NCBI GenBank assembly: GCA_016929305.1
Contig: JAFGJC010000028.1
Span: 1-9,105, forward strand
Direction of reading: 5' to 3'
Source: a candidate division CSSED10-310 bacterium
GTDB lineage: Bacteria > CSSED10-310 > JAFGJC01
DNA length: 9,105 bases
Shown piece after piece: positions 1 to 6,957 of the stretch; the first letter of the stretch is position 1; each line of letters opens with the position of its first letter. Made by a program: the position numbers and the translations under genes. Under the pieces are notes generated by a model, which saw only the letters and a list, made by a program, of their open reading frames with translations, searched no databases and was not told where the DNA came from.

Positions 1-28
1 GCAAAATGATACCTTTCTGTTCGGTCAT
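1..28 (-). CDS. 5' end of a probable sugar-1-phosphate nucleotidyltransferase (RmlA-like), cut by the window edge
   Basis: Read leftwards from the ATG at 28-26, the sequence encodes MTEQKGIIL and then a codon beginning GC, which would be Ala unless it is TGC-type out of frame; only its first base (C on the minus strand, position 1) is actually inside the window. Enzymes of the RmlA/NTP_transferase family (glucose-1-phosphate thymidylyltransferase and relatives) start with a short tail followed by K-G-I-I-L-A-G-G, the nucleotide-binding loop, and the visible residues match that start exactly as far as they go. An in-frame ATG at 43-41 would add five residues. Neither start has a well-spaced Shine-Dalgarno: a GGAG at 45-48 is too close to the ATG at 43 and 16 bases from the ATG at 28. 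The identification rests on nine residues. If right, the gene follows the hydrolase gene on the same strand and would make an NDP-sugar precursor in the cytoplasm. Confidence 0.42.
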
Positions 29-66
29 CCTAAAAAAATCCATTCTCCACACCATACGAAGGAAAC

Positions 67-96
67 AAAAAAATATTCACTCCGTGACTTGGTCAC
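67..96 (-). other. Small hairpin with trailing T-run, weak terminator candidate
   Basis: GTGAC (84-88) and GTCAC (92-96) form a perfect 5-bp inverted repeat with a 3-base loop. Read on the minus strand, it is followed about 10 bases later by seven T residues (A-run at 67-73). It lies just downstream of the stop codon of the minus-strand hydrolase gene. The stem is short and the T-run is not adjacent, so it is a poor intrinsic terminator; it could also be a small operator in front of the next gene. Confidence 0.22.
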
Positions 97-144
97 CCGG
101 TATCATAGTGTTAACGGTTATATAGATAGTTGTGTTTGAAAAAA

Positions 145-2058
145 TTAGGGGCCGTAATCAAAAGAGATTGTATCGTAATCTCCCCAAAACGCCGTCATTT
201 CCGGATTGAGTAATGCAGCGAAAAAGTACAGATCTCTGCCAATTTGATCACCCGTATCCGGCCATGTAATCGGGTTGATAACATCAATCGAAGAGACACC
301 TGGCGGAATGTCAACATTGACATAGTCAATAGTGTAATGTTCCGGTGGATTGTACGGCGTCCATCCCGGCCAGAAATAATAACATCCATATACATACAGA
401 CAGACAAATAACGGCCGGATTACGGCATCCTGTTCCGGATTGGTCAGGTACACTTTCACCCAGAACGTATCCCCCGGATGGATCGATTGTGTGGCACATG
501 TGATTGTCACGCCTTTTTCCAGTGACTGTTCGATGATTACGGGATCTTCAGACAATGTCATTGAAACGCATCCATTCGATACCGGATATGAGTCCGAATG
601 AAATGCCGTTGCATAGTCGCCTACCCAAAAACCGATATTCGCCTCAGGAACAACGGATGTTACCTGGATTTCATCGCTATAAAGCCCGCATAATTCCATC
701 GTTTTCCGATCCCCAGGCAGGTAGTCGGACTCATCGTAATAGTCCCACCAGGCGATATAGATGTCTTGGTTGTCTTTTTTTACAGAAAACAGATACATAT
801 GATCTGAATCAGTGCCGTCATGTAACATGCGAAGTGTTGACCAGTCAGAACCTTCAAGTTTTTCTGTCATTTTCCAATACGTGAAATAACTTAATTTTCG
901 AATGCCAAGCCCGAGATCATTGCTGCCCAGACCATCATAAATCAACCCGGTATGATCAAAATATCCGTCAGCTCCTCCAAAACCCTCAATCAATCCAAAT
1001 GCACAAAAAATTCTGCCGATCTTCTGAGACAGCGGATAGATAAACCGTTTAAATATATCCTGTGCCTGTTCCCTCTCGGATTGAAAACGATAGGGATCGG
1101 GTAAATTTGTGGGATCTCCGGAATACGTTCCCATCTCGGTAATCCATATCGGAATATCTTCGGGAAAATCAGCTTCGGTAAGACGTGCCCGAATATGCTC
1201 CAAAACACTCTCATCTGCCGCGGGATCCATGAGCCGGTAATCCCCAGATGCCGATCCGTACCAGTGAAAATCGAACACATCAATATACCGGCCGTCGAGA
1301 TCATCCAGAATGGGTGCAAACCAGGTTTCAAAATGATCTATGTAATTGCTTGGAAATCCGCCCGTCGCTCCGCCACAGAGAACTGTGCAATCCGGACAGA
1401 CCTGTTTGATGGCCAGATAGGTGATGCGCTGAAGCTGAGCGAAATCCGTCTTGATGGTGTTGTCCGGTTCGTTGCCAACCTGCCAGTATTTTATCGGCAC
1501 AGGCAGTCCCGGCATGTCATCGATACCGTCACCGTCATATCTTTCTACTGTCGTATGCACAAATCGAATATATTCATCAATATCGATGGGGATCCATGTT
1601 CCCGGTACGCATCGGTCGCCAATACCGCTGCTTTCCGGACCAATATTTGCCAAGATGGTCAGGCTGGGCGGAACATCAATCATTTGATTGTCAAAAAACG
1701 TATAAAAATATTCAGGATCATCAAGATCAGGCTGTATCAGAAACCAGAAAAAATAAATCGACCGCCGGTGCCATTTGACGCCAATCGTTTCCGCATCATG
1801 AAATCCGTTATGAGCATACCCATCTACAAGAATGCGTGCCGGATGAAATCCAAAAGGTGATTCGACTTCCGGATCCGCAGCCGGACAAGATGAACACAGA
1901 AAAACCGTTACTGTAATTACCATCAGGCAACTTAGAATGAACTCTGTGAATAAAAACTTTCGATTCTTCATAAAACAGGTTTCACGGCGGCAGGTTTGCA
2001 CACCTCCTGTTAATAATCTTATGCGAATATCCTTTTTTGAACAAGCTCCGTAATACAT
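145..2058 (-). CDS. Secreted clan GH-A-like glycoside hydrolase with C-terminal beta-rich module
   Basis: The 637-residue product has a hydrophobic signal segment at about residues 35-57, ending before CPAADP, so it should be exported. Residues 65-400 read as a (beta/alpha)8 glycoside hydrolase of clan GH-A (GH39/GH5-like). WQVGNEP places the acid/base candidate at Glu197, DFHWYG has the conserved His265, and IWITEMG ends a strand with the nucleophile candidate Glu308. A smaller beta-rich segment follows (about 410-510), then a terminal module at 516-637 that resembles the C-terminus of the transglutaminase-like protein at 4263-6890. The substrate cannot be read; the exact GH family is not certain. 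The start at 2058 is chosen because AGGAGG (2067-2072) sits 8 bases upstream. This gives an unusually long n-region of about 34 residues. Met30 (ATG at 1971) would give a textbook signal peptide but lacks a well-placed ribosome site. No classic lipobox is seen around Cys55/Cys58. The gene is divergent from the HEAT-repeat operon. Confidence 0.75.
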   Translation of the reverse strand: MYYGACSKKDIRIRLLTGGVQTCRRETCFMKNRKFLFTEFILSCLMVITVTVFLCSSCPAADPEVESPFGFHPARILVDGYAHNGFHDAETIGVKWHRRSIYFFWFLIQPDLDDPEYFYTFFDNQMIDVPPSLTILANIGPESSGIGDRCVPGTWIPIDIDEYIRFVHTTVERYDGDGIDDMPGLPVPIKYWQVGNEPDNTIKTDFAQLQRITYLAIKQVCPDCTVLCGGATGGFPSNYIDHFETWFAPILDDLDGRYIDVFDFHWYGSASGDYRLMDPAADESVLEHIRARLTEADFPEDIPIWITEMGTYSGDPTNLPDPYRFQSEREQAQDIFKRFIYPLSQKIGRIFCAFGLIEGFGGADGYFDHTGLIYDGLGSNDLGLGIRKLSYFTYWKMTEKLEGSDWSTLRMLHDGTDSDHMYLFSVKKDNQDIYIAWWDYYDESDYLPGDRKTMELCGLYSDEIQVTSVVPEANIGFWVGDYATAFHSDSYPVSNGCVSMTLSEDPVIIEQSLEKGVTITCATQSIHPGDTFWVKVYLTNPEQDAVIRPLFVCLYVYGCYYFWPGWTPYNPPEHYTIDYVNVDIPPGVSSIDVINPITWPDTGDQIGRDLYFFAALLNPEMTAFWGDYDTISFDYGP

Positions 2059-2066
2059 CTCTTGCG

Positions 2067-2072
2067 CCTCCT
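2067..2072 (-). promoter_or_regulatory. Shine-Dalgarno site supporting the 2058 start of the hydrolase gene
   Basis: On the minus strand AGGAGG lies 8 bases before the ATG at 2058, ideal spacing. A second strong motif, AGGAGGTG (2001-2008), lies inside the reading frame but is 29 bases from the internal ATG at 1971, too far for ordinary initiation there. Confidence 0.6.
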
Positions 2073-2095
2073 GAGACTGATTTACCGGTTGATCT

Positions 2096-2125
2096 TTGAC
2101 AGATTCCCATAAAAAACGCGATAAT
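2096..2125 (+). promoter_or_regulatory. Sigma-70-type promoter of the HEAT / transglutaminase-like / glycosyltransferase-like operon
   Basis: A perfect -35 box TTGACA (2096-2101) is followed after 18 bases by GATAAT (2120-2125), five of six matches to the -10 consensus. Transcription would start near 2132, leaving a short leader that contains the AAGGAG ribosome site (2140-2145), 9 bases from the ATG at 2155. It lies in the 96-base gap between two divergent genes. I could not find a convincing minus-strand promoter for the hydrolase gene in the same gap. Confidence 0.6.
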
Positions 2126-2154
2126 CAGCTCACACATGTAAGGAGTGTTCAGAA

Positions 2155-4266
2155 ATGAATTTTCATCCTTCCAAGCATAGAATTACGTGCGTTCTCCTTG
2201 TCAATATCCTTCAAATCGCAATAATCGTTGTCGTCAGTCTGGGACTCATTACCTTTGGACTCATCGGACCGCGGGAAGCAGGTGGAATAGCCGGGGGAAT
2301 TGGGTATTATTTTCTGATGAGTTATTCCGGTCTGTTGATCTATCTGACAGTTGCTTCCATCGGACTATGGAAATACAAACCATTTGCTGTTTATATGAAT
2401 CTTTATGTGTACAGCCTTATTTTCTTCATGAAACTGGGTGATCTGATCCAGTATGCTTTCCACTTCGGCTACAGCACTCCAGCCGGGATCGACCACATCT
2501 TGGTTGTCGATAGCGTAATAGCGATATTTACTCTCAGAAATTCATCCATGGCGATCGATGTGATTATTCTATTGATAAGTGCTTTTGTTATCACTCTGCT
2601 GTTCAAAATGAACATCGTACGTAAATGGTCAAATCATCCTGCCGCCATACTGTGTATCGGGTTACTGGTATTTTTACCGGGAGTGCAATCTGTTGATAAC
2701 GATCCTTGCTCTGATATCGATATTGATCGATGGATTCGCGAACTGGATAATCCCTCCGATACTGTGCAGTTGGATGCGGTAATGAATCTGGGAAAATGCC
2801 GGTCAGAGAACGTAAAAAATGCGCTTCTGGCCAAACTGCCGCAACCGGCGGCTTCCCAGGATGAAATCAACGAAGATGTTCTAATCGCATTGCTCGGAAC
2901 TCTGGGTAATTATCATTATCCTGATGTGATTTATCGTTTGAGTTTGTTCACGGGCCGCGGCGATATGAATATCAGAAAAGCTGCAATTGCTGCACTTGCT
3001 GATATTGGTGACCAACACGCATTGATAGCGATAAAACATCAGTTAAACGATCCGGATCCGGAAATAAAACACTTTACCGAAGAAGCTGTTGCAACGGTCG
3101 AGATGAATATCACCGTGAATCGATACAGAGAACTCTTGCAGAGTCCTGACCGGCAAAAACGCGAAAATGCCGCATGGGATCTTTATAAACTGCCGGTGGA
3201 GCAATGCATCGATCTGGCAATTCTTGCGCTCCGGGATACGGAGAGCAGTGTCCGGCGAAACGCTATCGTAAATCTTGGAAAGAGCAAAAGTATGCGAGCT
3301 GTTGAACCGCTGCTGGAAATCATCAAGACAGACAATTCCGTCAACAGGATCGCGGCAGGCAAAGCACTTGTAGCCATCGGTGGTGAGGAAGCTATATCCG
3401 GATTTATTGCGTTACTTGAGCATGAAGATGCCGAGGTAAGACGCATCGCAGCGGAACATCTCAGAAACTATACCGTGGATAGGGCTTTGGATCCCCTGAT
3501 CGACCGTCTTGATGATCCCAGTGACGATGTCAGGCGTTTTGTCATAGAAGCTCTTGGTAATTATCGATCACCCCGGGTGGTTGAACCCATATCATCACAA
3601 CTCCATGATCCCGCGGTTAAAGCAACTGCGTTCCAAGCTCTTGAAAAATGCATCGGAAAAGAAAACACCCTGCCGCTTATTCACAAGGATGCTTCGTATC
3701 CCAATCCAGAAATCAGACGGCTGGCACTTCAGTTGCTGGCAAATTATCAGGATCCGGAATCCTTCCGTATCGCCACAAATGCATTGAAAGACGAAAATCC
3801 CGGTGTTCGTCTGGCAGCAGCAACGGTATTGCAATACTTTGGGGAAAAAGCGATACCCTACCTTGAAGAAGCATTGAATGATTCCAGTCCAACGGTAAAA
3901 TCCTATGCGCAATTAAGTCTGAAACAGATAGGCACCCCAAAAGCAACAGACATCCTAACGGATATCGCTGATAAAAACCGTACCAAAGGGATCTGGGGAA
4001 CTTTCATCCAGTATTTTTATCTTTCCCTTCTGGCAGCCATTATCATGTTGGTTTTTCATGACACAAAACCCTTATCGGGAGCGATAACACTTACAATCCT
4101 GTGGATCATCTCAACCGTCGGATTCATGTATGCGTTTATCAGCCCTTATTCGGGCAGTTTTGGCTCTATTTTTATTAGAACTTATGTCTTATGCATCTCA
4201 GGCGGAATCCTGATGATATGGATACCGGCGTGTATCAAGTGGCGATATCTGCCTAGAAAACCATGA
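2155..4266 (+). CDS. Polytopic membrane protein with about 13 HEAT (PBS-lyase-like) repeats
   Basis: The 703-residue protein has hydrophobic segments at about 12-38, 48-72, 82-104, 133-150 and 161-178. An array of about 13 degenerate HEAT repeats fills about 190-605, with repeated patterns such as D-P-x-x-x-V-R-x-x-A-x-x-A-L-x-x-x. Three more hydrophobic segments lie at about 617-635, 642-663 and 672-693. HEAT arrays form alpha-solenoids that bind proteins; no catalytic motif is visible, so a scaffold or assembly role is the most that can be said. Basic residues cluster at the N-terminus (KHR), after segment 2 (WKYK), after segment 4 (KMNIVRK) and at the C-terminus (KWRYLPRK). By the positive-inside rule both ends are cytoplasmic and the HEAT domain is extracytoplasmic. 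Segment 5 (from KMNIVRK to GVQS-VDND) resembles an internal signal sequence. The ATG has an AAGGAG site 9 bases upstream. The stop overlaps the next gene's start by four bases (ATGA), implying translational coupling. Confidence 0.85.
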   Translation: MNFHPSKHRITCVLLVNILQIAIIVVVSLGLITFGLIGPREAGGIAGGIGYYFLMSYSGLLIYLTVASIGLWKYKPFAVYMNLYVYSLIFFMKLGDLIQYAFHFGYSTPAGIDHILVVDSVIAIFTLRNSSMAIDVIILLISAFVITLLFKMNIVRKWSNHPAAILCIGLLVFLPGVQSVDNDPCSDIDIDRWIRELDNPSDTVQLDAVMNLGKCRSENVKNALLAKLPQPAASQDEINEDVLIALLGTLGNYHYPDVIYRLSLFTGRGDMNIRKAAIAALADIGDQHALIAIKHQLNDPDPEIKHFTEEAVATVEMNITVNRYRELLQSPDRQKRENAAWDLYKLPVEQCIDLAILALRDTESSVRRNAIVNLGKSKSMRAVEPLLEIIKTDNSVNRIAAGKALVAIGGEEAISGFIALLEHEDAEVRRIAAEHLRNYTVDRALDPLIDRLDDPSDDVRRFVIEALGNYRSPRVVEPISSQLHDPAVKATAFQALEKCIGKENTLPLIHKDASYPNPEIRRLALQLLANYQDPESFRIATNALKDENPGVRLAAATVLQYFGEKAIPYLEEALNDSSPTVKSYAQLSLKQIGTPKATDILTDIADKNRTKGIWGTFIQYFYLSLLAAIIMLVFHDTKPLSGAITLTILWIISTVGFMYAFISPYSGSFGSIFIRTYVLCISGGILMIWIPACIKWRYLPRKP

Positions 4267-6890
4267 AATCCGCTGTATTCATTCTGATGTTTATAGTTTC
4301 AGCAATACCCGCTACGGTATCGTCGAACGGTATTTGTCTCGCTCCATTTGATAAACAGGAAATCACTGAAGTGGAAAATACGGAGCCGGTCATGGATCCG
4401 CGATGTGATCCACCCTGCCAGTTTCCACCCTGTGACGGATATGAGAACACCGTACGGCCTGCTGTTCATTTTAAATGGAAATCAGTGCCGGGAGCATCTG
4501 TTTATCGAATCGATATTCGGCATCTGATTACCGGTGATGTTCGACATTATTTGCTTGGACCCGAAAGCTACCGTTTGGAGAATGGCGAATGTACGAGTCA
4601 TCAGATCACCGCCAATTTCCTTCCGCCACTATACACTCCCGAGCAGTTCACCATTCCCATGATCGGGCCGTATCAATGGGATCTGATTGCCTGGCGGAAT
4701 GAAATGTGGCAGAGGATGGATTCATCAACGTTTATTTATCTGCACAACTCAAATCCGTTCGGGACAGCCGTAATAGCTTTTCATTGGAAAACAAAGCCTG
4801 AAGCATCTTTTTGTAATAGGAATGCGCCCGTCGATTACTGGATACACTTACCCATGGAATACCCGTTCAATCATCCCGGAAGATCCGGTTACGAGTGGGG
4901 ATATGTATTCATACAGACAACCAGCGATCTTTTACCGGAAACACCGGTCTTTCAGGACGATTATGCCGTTGAATTTTTACCCTTGCCGGACGATTCCGGA
5001 TCCGAAAACATTAAGTTATGGATACGAAACCGATACCCTGACGAAACATCTGAGCTGGCATACCACCTGGCATTTACGCTTGAGGAGCCCTGGACGGATC
5101 TGTCATGGGATGTGGATGCCTCGTTTGATCTTGCAAGCATACCCATGCCGGTGTCACATGACATCTGGCCGGAAGAAATTGTTGCAGGCGGTTACCTGGA
5201 CCCGGGGCTGCACACGGCACCGTTTGAGGGTATTGTCGACCGGTTTGTCTGGTGCGATCCCTATGCTGCCTGCGTGTTGTGCCCATGGACGGAACGTCAG
5301 CCATGGACATCAGGCGAACAGTGGTGTTGTGCCTGCTGGGAAGGGATGAGTGATTCGTTCTGCAAACCTCCGGATACAGCACCGCCTTTGGATCCTGCCG
5401 ACCGATCCACATGGAAGGGTAAAAATGTGTTGCAGTGGATCAGAAAAAACCGGATCGACGGTTCTCACCCGGATTGGAGTATCGACGATAATTTAAGAGC
5501 TCTGGACAGATTGATGTGCCGGTGGCCGAATGAATATCAGGGCACATTCTATCCCTGGGTGTCTCAGACCGCCATGTACATGATGAATGACCTGCTGCGT
5601 CTCTGCGATCCTCTGTCCGGACTGGATGTCGAAGATCACTGGCGGTTCACTGACACACCACCCGAGAACTTCTTTCAAAGCGGAATCGGTTGCAGTTTTG
5701 CCTCCACACACTTCGGGTTATCCATGGCAAGACTGATGAATTTTCCGGCGAGAGCGACATGCATGGCGCACTATCATAACGACCTGGAAATATGGCTTCC
5801 CTACCGAGCGCCAAAAGGGCCGCGCTATACACTCGAAGAAGGCGAATGGGTCAGGTTTGTCGGCGAATGGATCGCGGAAACGGACTGGTCTGAGCAACCT
5901 CCTGACCCCGGAGGCGGACCGATCAGGACTCGATTGCGGGGTATTTTGAAAACCACTGATTACATCACATGGGATCCGGAGGATTCCATTCCATTCAACT
6001 GGTATCTCAGCGGTTCCGAACCGGAATATACCACCTGCCGGGCAACGCTGATTGACCGGCAGTGGCCCTATAAACTCAACAGTCTGGCGCTTCCCGATGC
6101 AACCCTGCGAATCATCGCCGTCTGGCCAACTCAAAAGGATTTCTGCAACGGAGAAGGATTATCAGATCTGCGAAACATCGGTAACAACATCGCACTCGGT
6201 CAATGGCTGGCAACACAACATCTGATACCTCTGGGAGCCAACCGGTTCGGTTATGTGTTCCGGGAAGGCAGCCGTCTTGATTTTGTCGCGGTCGACGAAC
6301 ATCTGAAATCCGTATACCGAAAACCAATCCAGATGAATAACCTCAACACCTTCGAAGAACCGGGACGCTTTCGTCTTGTCGCTGTTGTCATTGATCTTCC
6401 GCCATATATCTTTATGAACGTCAATCAATATGAAGTGTCATGGGACGCACCGACACCAACTCCCATACCCTCCCAAACACCTGTGCCAACATGCATTCCG
6501 ACAGTAACACCATCCATACCACCCCTGGGCATAACACTGAATATGCCTCAATGCATGTTTCGCCCAGGCGATATATTCTATCTGTATGCCGATGTGAATA
6601 ACCCCGAGGAACCTTTGGATCAGGTTGCGGTATTTATCATTTTGGATGTTTATGGCTATCTCTTTTTTGGACCTTCATGGACCCTCTTTGATCCCAGCAG
6701 TGGAAATGGTATGGATGCATGGGTATCTGATTTGCCGACAGGAAGCCGCCGGATCGACGCCATCCCGCCATTCGTCTGTCCCGAAGCACCCCGCAACCTT
6801 TATCATCTTTACTTTATCGGCGCCATCACCGATATTTATGTGACACGAATTATCGGAGCCATGGACACCGTCGAGTGGGGCTTTGATTAA
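4263..6890 (+). CDS. Large secreted Cys-rich protein with transglutaminase-like core and C-terminal beta-rich module
   Basis: The 875-residue product starts with a Sec signal peptide (about 1-21, cleavage near VSS-NG). Residues 62-160 look like a fibronectin-III or similar beta-sandwich (FKWKSVPGASVYRIDI). A Cys-rich patch lies at 331-367 (Cys 331, 337, 340, 355, 356, 358, 367). The segment 470-535 resembles a transglutaminase-like core: GIGCSFAS gives candidate nucleophile Cys477, MARLMNFPARA matches the usual LLRxxGIPAR-type helix, and HNDLEIWLP (His505) matches the HAWVEVYLP-type strand. The third acid is not obvious; where WVxxD is usual the sequence reads WVRFV (Val533). A Pro/Thr-rich linker (about 728-755) leads to a terminal module (755-875) resembling that of the divergent hydrolase-like protein. 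There are about 22 Cys in all, suggesting disulfides outside the cytoplasm. The start has no clear Shine-Dalgarno but overlaps the previous stop (ATGA). Such folds may be proteases, crosslinkers or inactive binders, and activity here is unproven. Confidence 0.8.
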   Translation: MKSAVFILMFIVSAIPATVSSNGICLAPFDKQEITEVENTEPVMDPRCDPPCQFPPCDGYENTVRPAVHFKWKSVPGASVYRIDIRHLITGDVRHYLLGPESYRLENGECTSHQITANFLPPLYTPEQFTIPMIGPYQWDLIAWRNEMWQRMDSSTFIYLHNSNPFGTAVIAFHWKTKPEASFCNRNAPVDYWIHLPMEYPFNHPGRSGYEWGYVFIQTTSDLLPETPVFQDDYAVEFLPLPDDSGSENIKLWIRNRYPDETSELAYHLAFTLEEPWTDLSWDVDASFDLASIPMPVSHDIWPEEIVAGGYLDPGLHTAPFEGIVDRFVWCDPYAACVLCPWTERQPWTSGEQWCCACWEGMSDSFCKPPDTAPPLDPADRSTWKGKNVLQWIRKNRIDGSHPDWSIDDNLRALDRLMCRWPNEYQGTFYPWVSQTAMYMMNDLLRLCDPLSGLDVEDHWRFTDTPPENFFQSGIGCSFASTHFGLSMARLMNFPARATCMAHYHNDLEIWLPYRAPKGPRYTLEEGEWVRFVGEWIAETDWSEQPPDPGGGPIRTRLRGILKTTDYITWDPEDSIPFNWYLSGSEPEYTTCRATLIDRQWPYKLNSLALPDATLRIIAVWPTQKDFCNGEGLSDLRNIGNNIALGQWLATQHLIPLGANRFGYVFREGSRLDFVAVDEHLKSVYRKPIQMNNLNTFEEPGRFRLVAVVIDLPPYIFMNVNQYEVSWDAPTPTPIPSQTPVPTCIPTVTPSIPPLGITLNMPQCMFRPGDIFYLYADVNNPEEPLDQVAVFIILDVYGYLFFGPSWTLFDPSSGNGMDAWVSDLPTGSRRIDAIPPFVCPEAPRNLYHLYFIGAITDIYVTRIIGAMDTVEWGFD

Positions 6891-6921
6891 AAAATGAACA
6901 TCTTGCCGCCGGTCGCGTAAT

Positions 6922-6941
6922 TTACAGAATGCAAGCTGTAA
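6922..6941 (+). other. Inverted repeat in front of the glycosyltransferase-like gene
   Basis: TTACAG (6922-6927) and CTGTAA (6936-6941) form a 6-bp stem with an 8-base loop, three bases before the AAGGA ribosome site (6944-6948). There is no T-run, so it is not a terminator. It could be a minor mRNA structure or chance. Confidence 0.2.
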
Positions 6942-6957
6942 CCAAGGAAAACTGTTC

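Noticed and set aside
6..106. Inverted repeat ATGATACC (6-13) / GGTATCAT (99-106)
   Set aside because: Eight bases 85 apart in AT-rich DNA can easily arise by chance; there is no associated mobile gene or direct duplication.
2..139. A plus-strand frame open from the left edge to a TGA at 137-139 (about 45 codons)
   Set aside because: It has no recognisable protein pattern, its composition is unremarkable, another frame in the same stretch is open almost as long, and it overlaps the minus-strand RmlA-like start. It is too short to support.
1195..1860. Long plus-strand open frame (221 residues) opposite the hydrolase gene
   Set aside because: It lies wholly antisense to a gene with recognisable catalytic motifs, has no domain pattern, and is a typical shadow frame.
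2059..2154. A minus-strand promoter for the hydrolase gene in the divergent gap
   Set aside because: Candidates such as TATGGG and GATTAT lack a matching -35 box at proper spacing, so none is reported.
6446..6530. Pro/Thr-rich repeat-like coding stretch as a possible DNA repeat
   Set aside because: It encodes a low-complexity linker between domains; the DNA itself has no regular unit.
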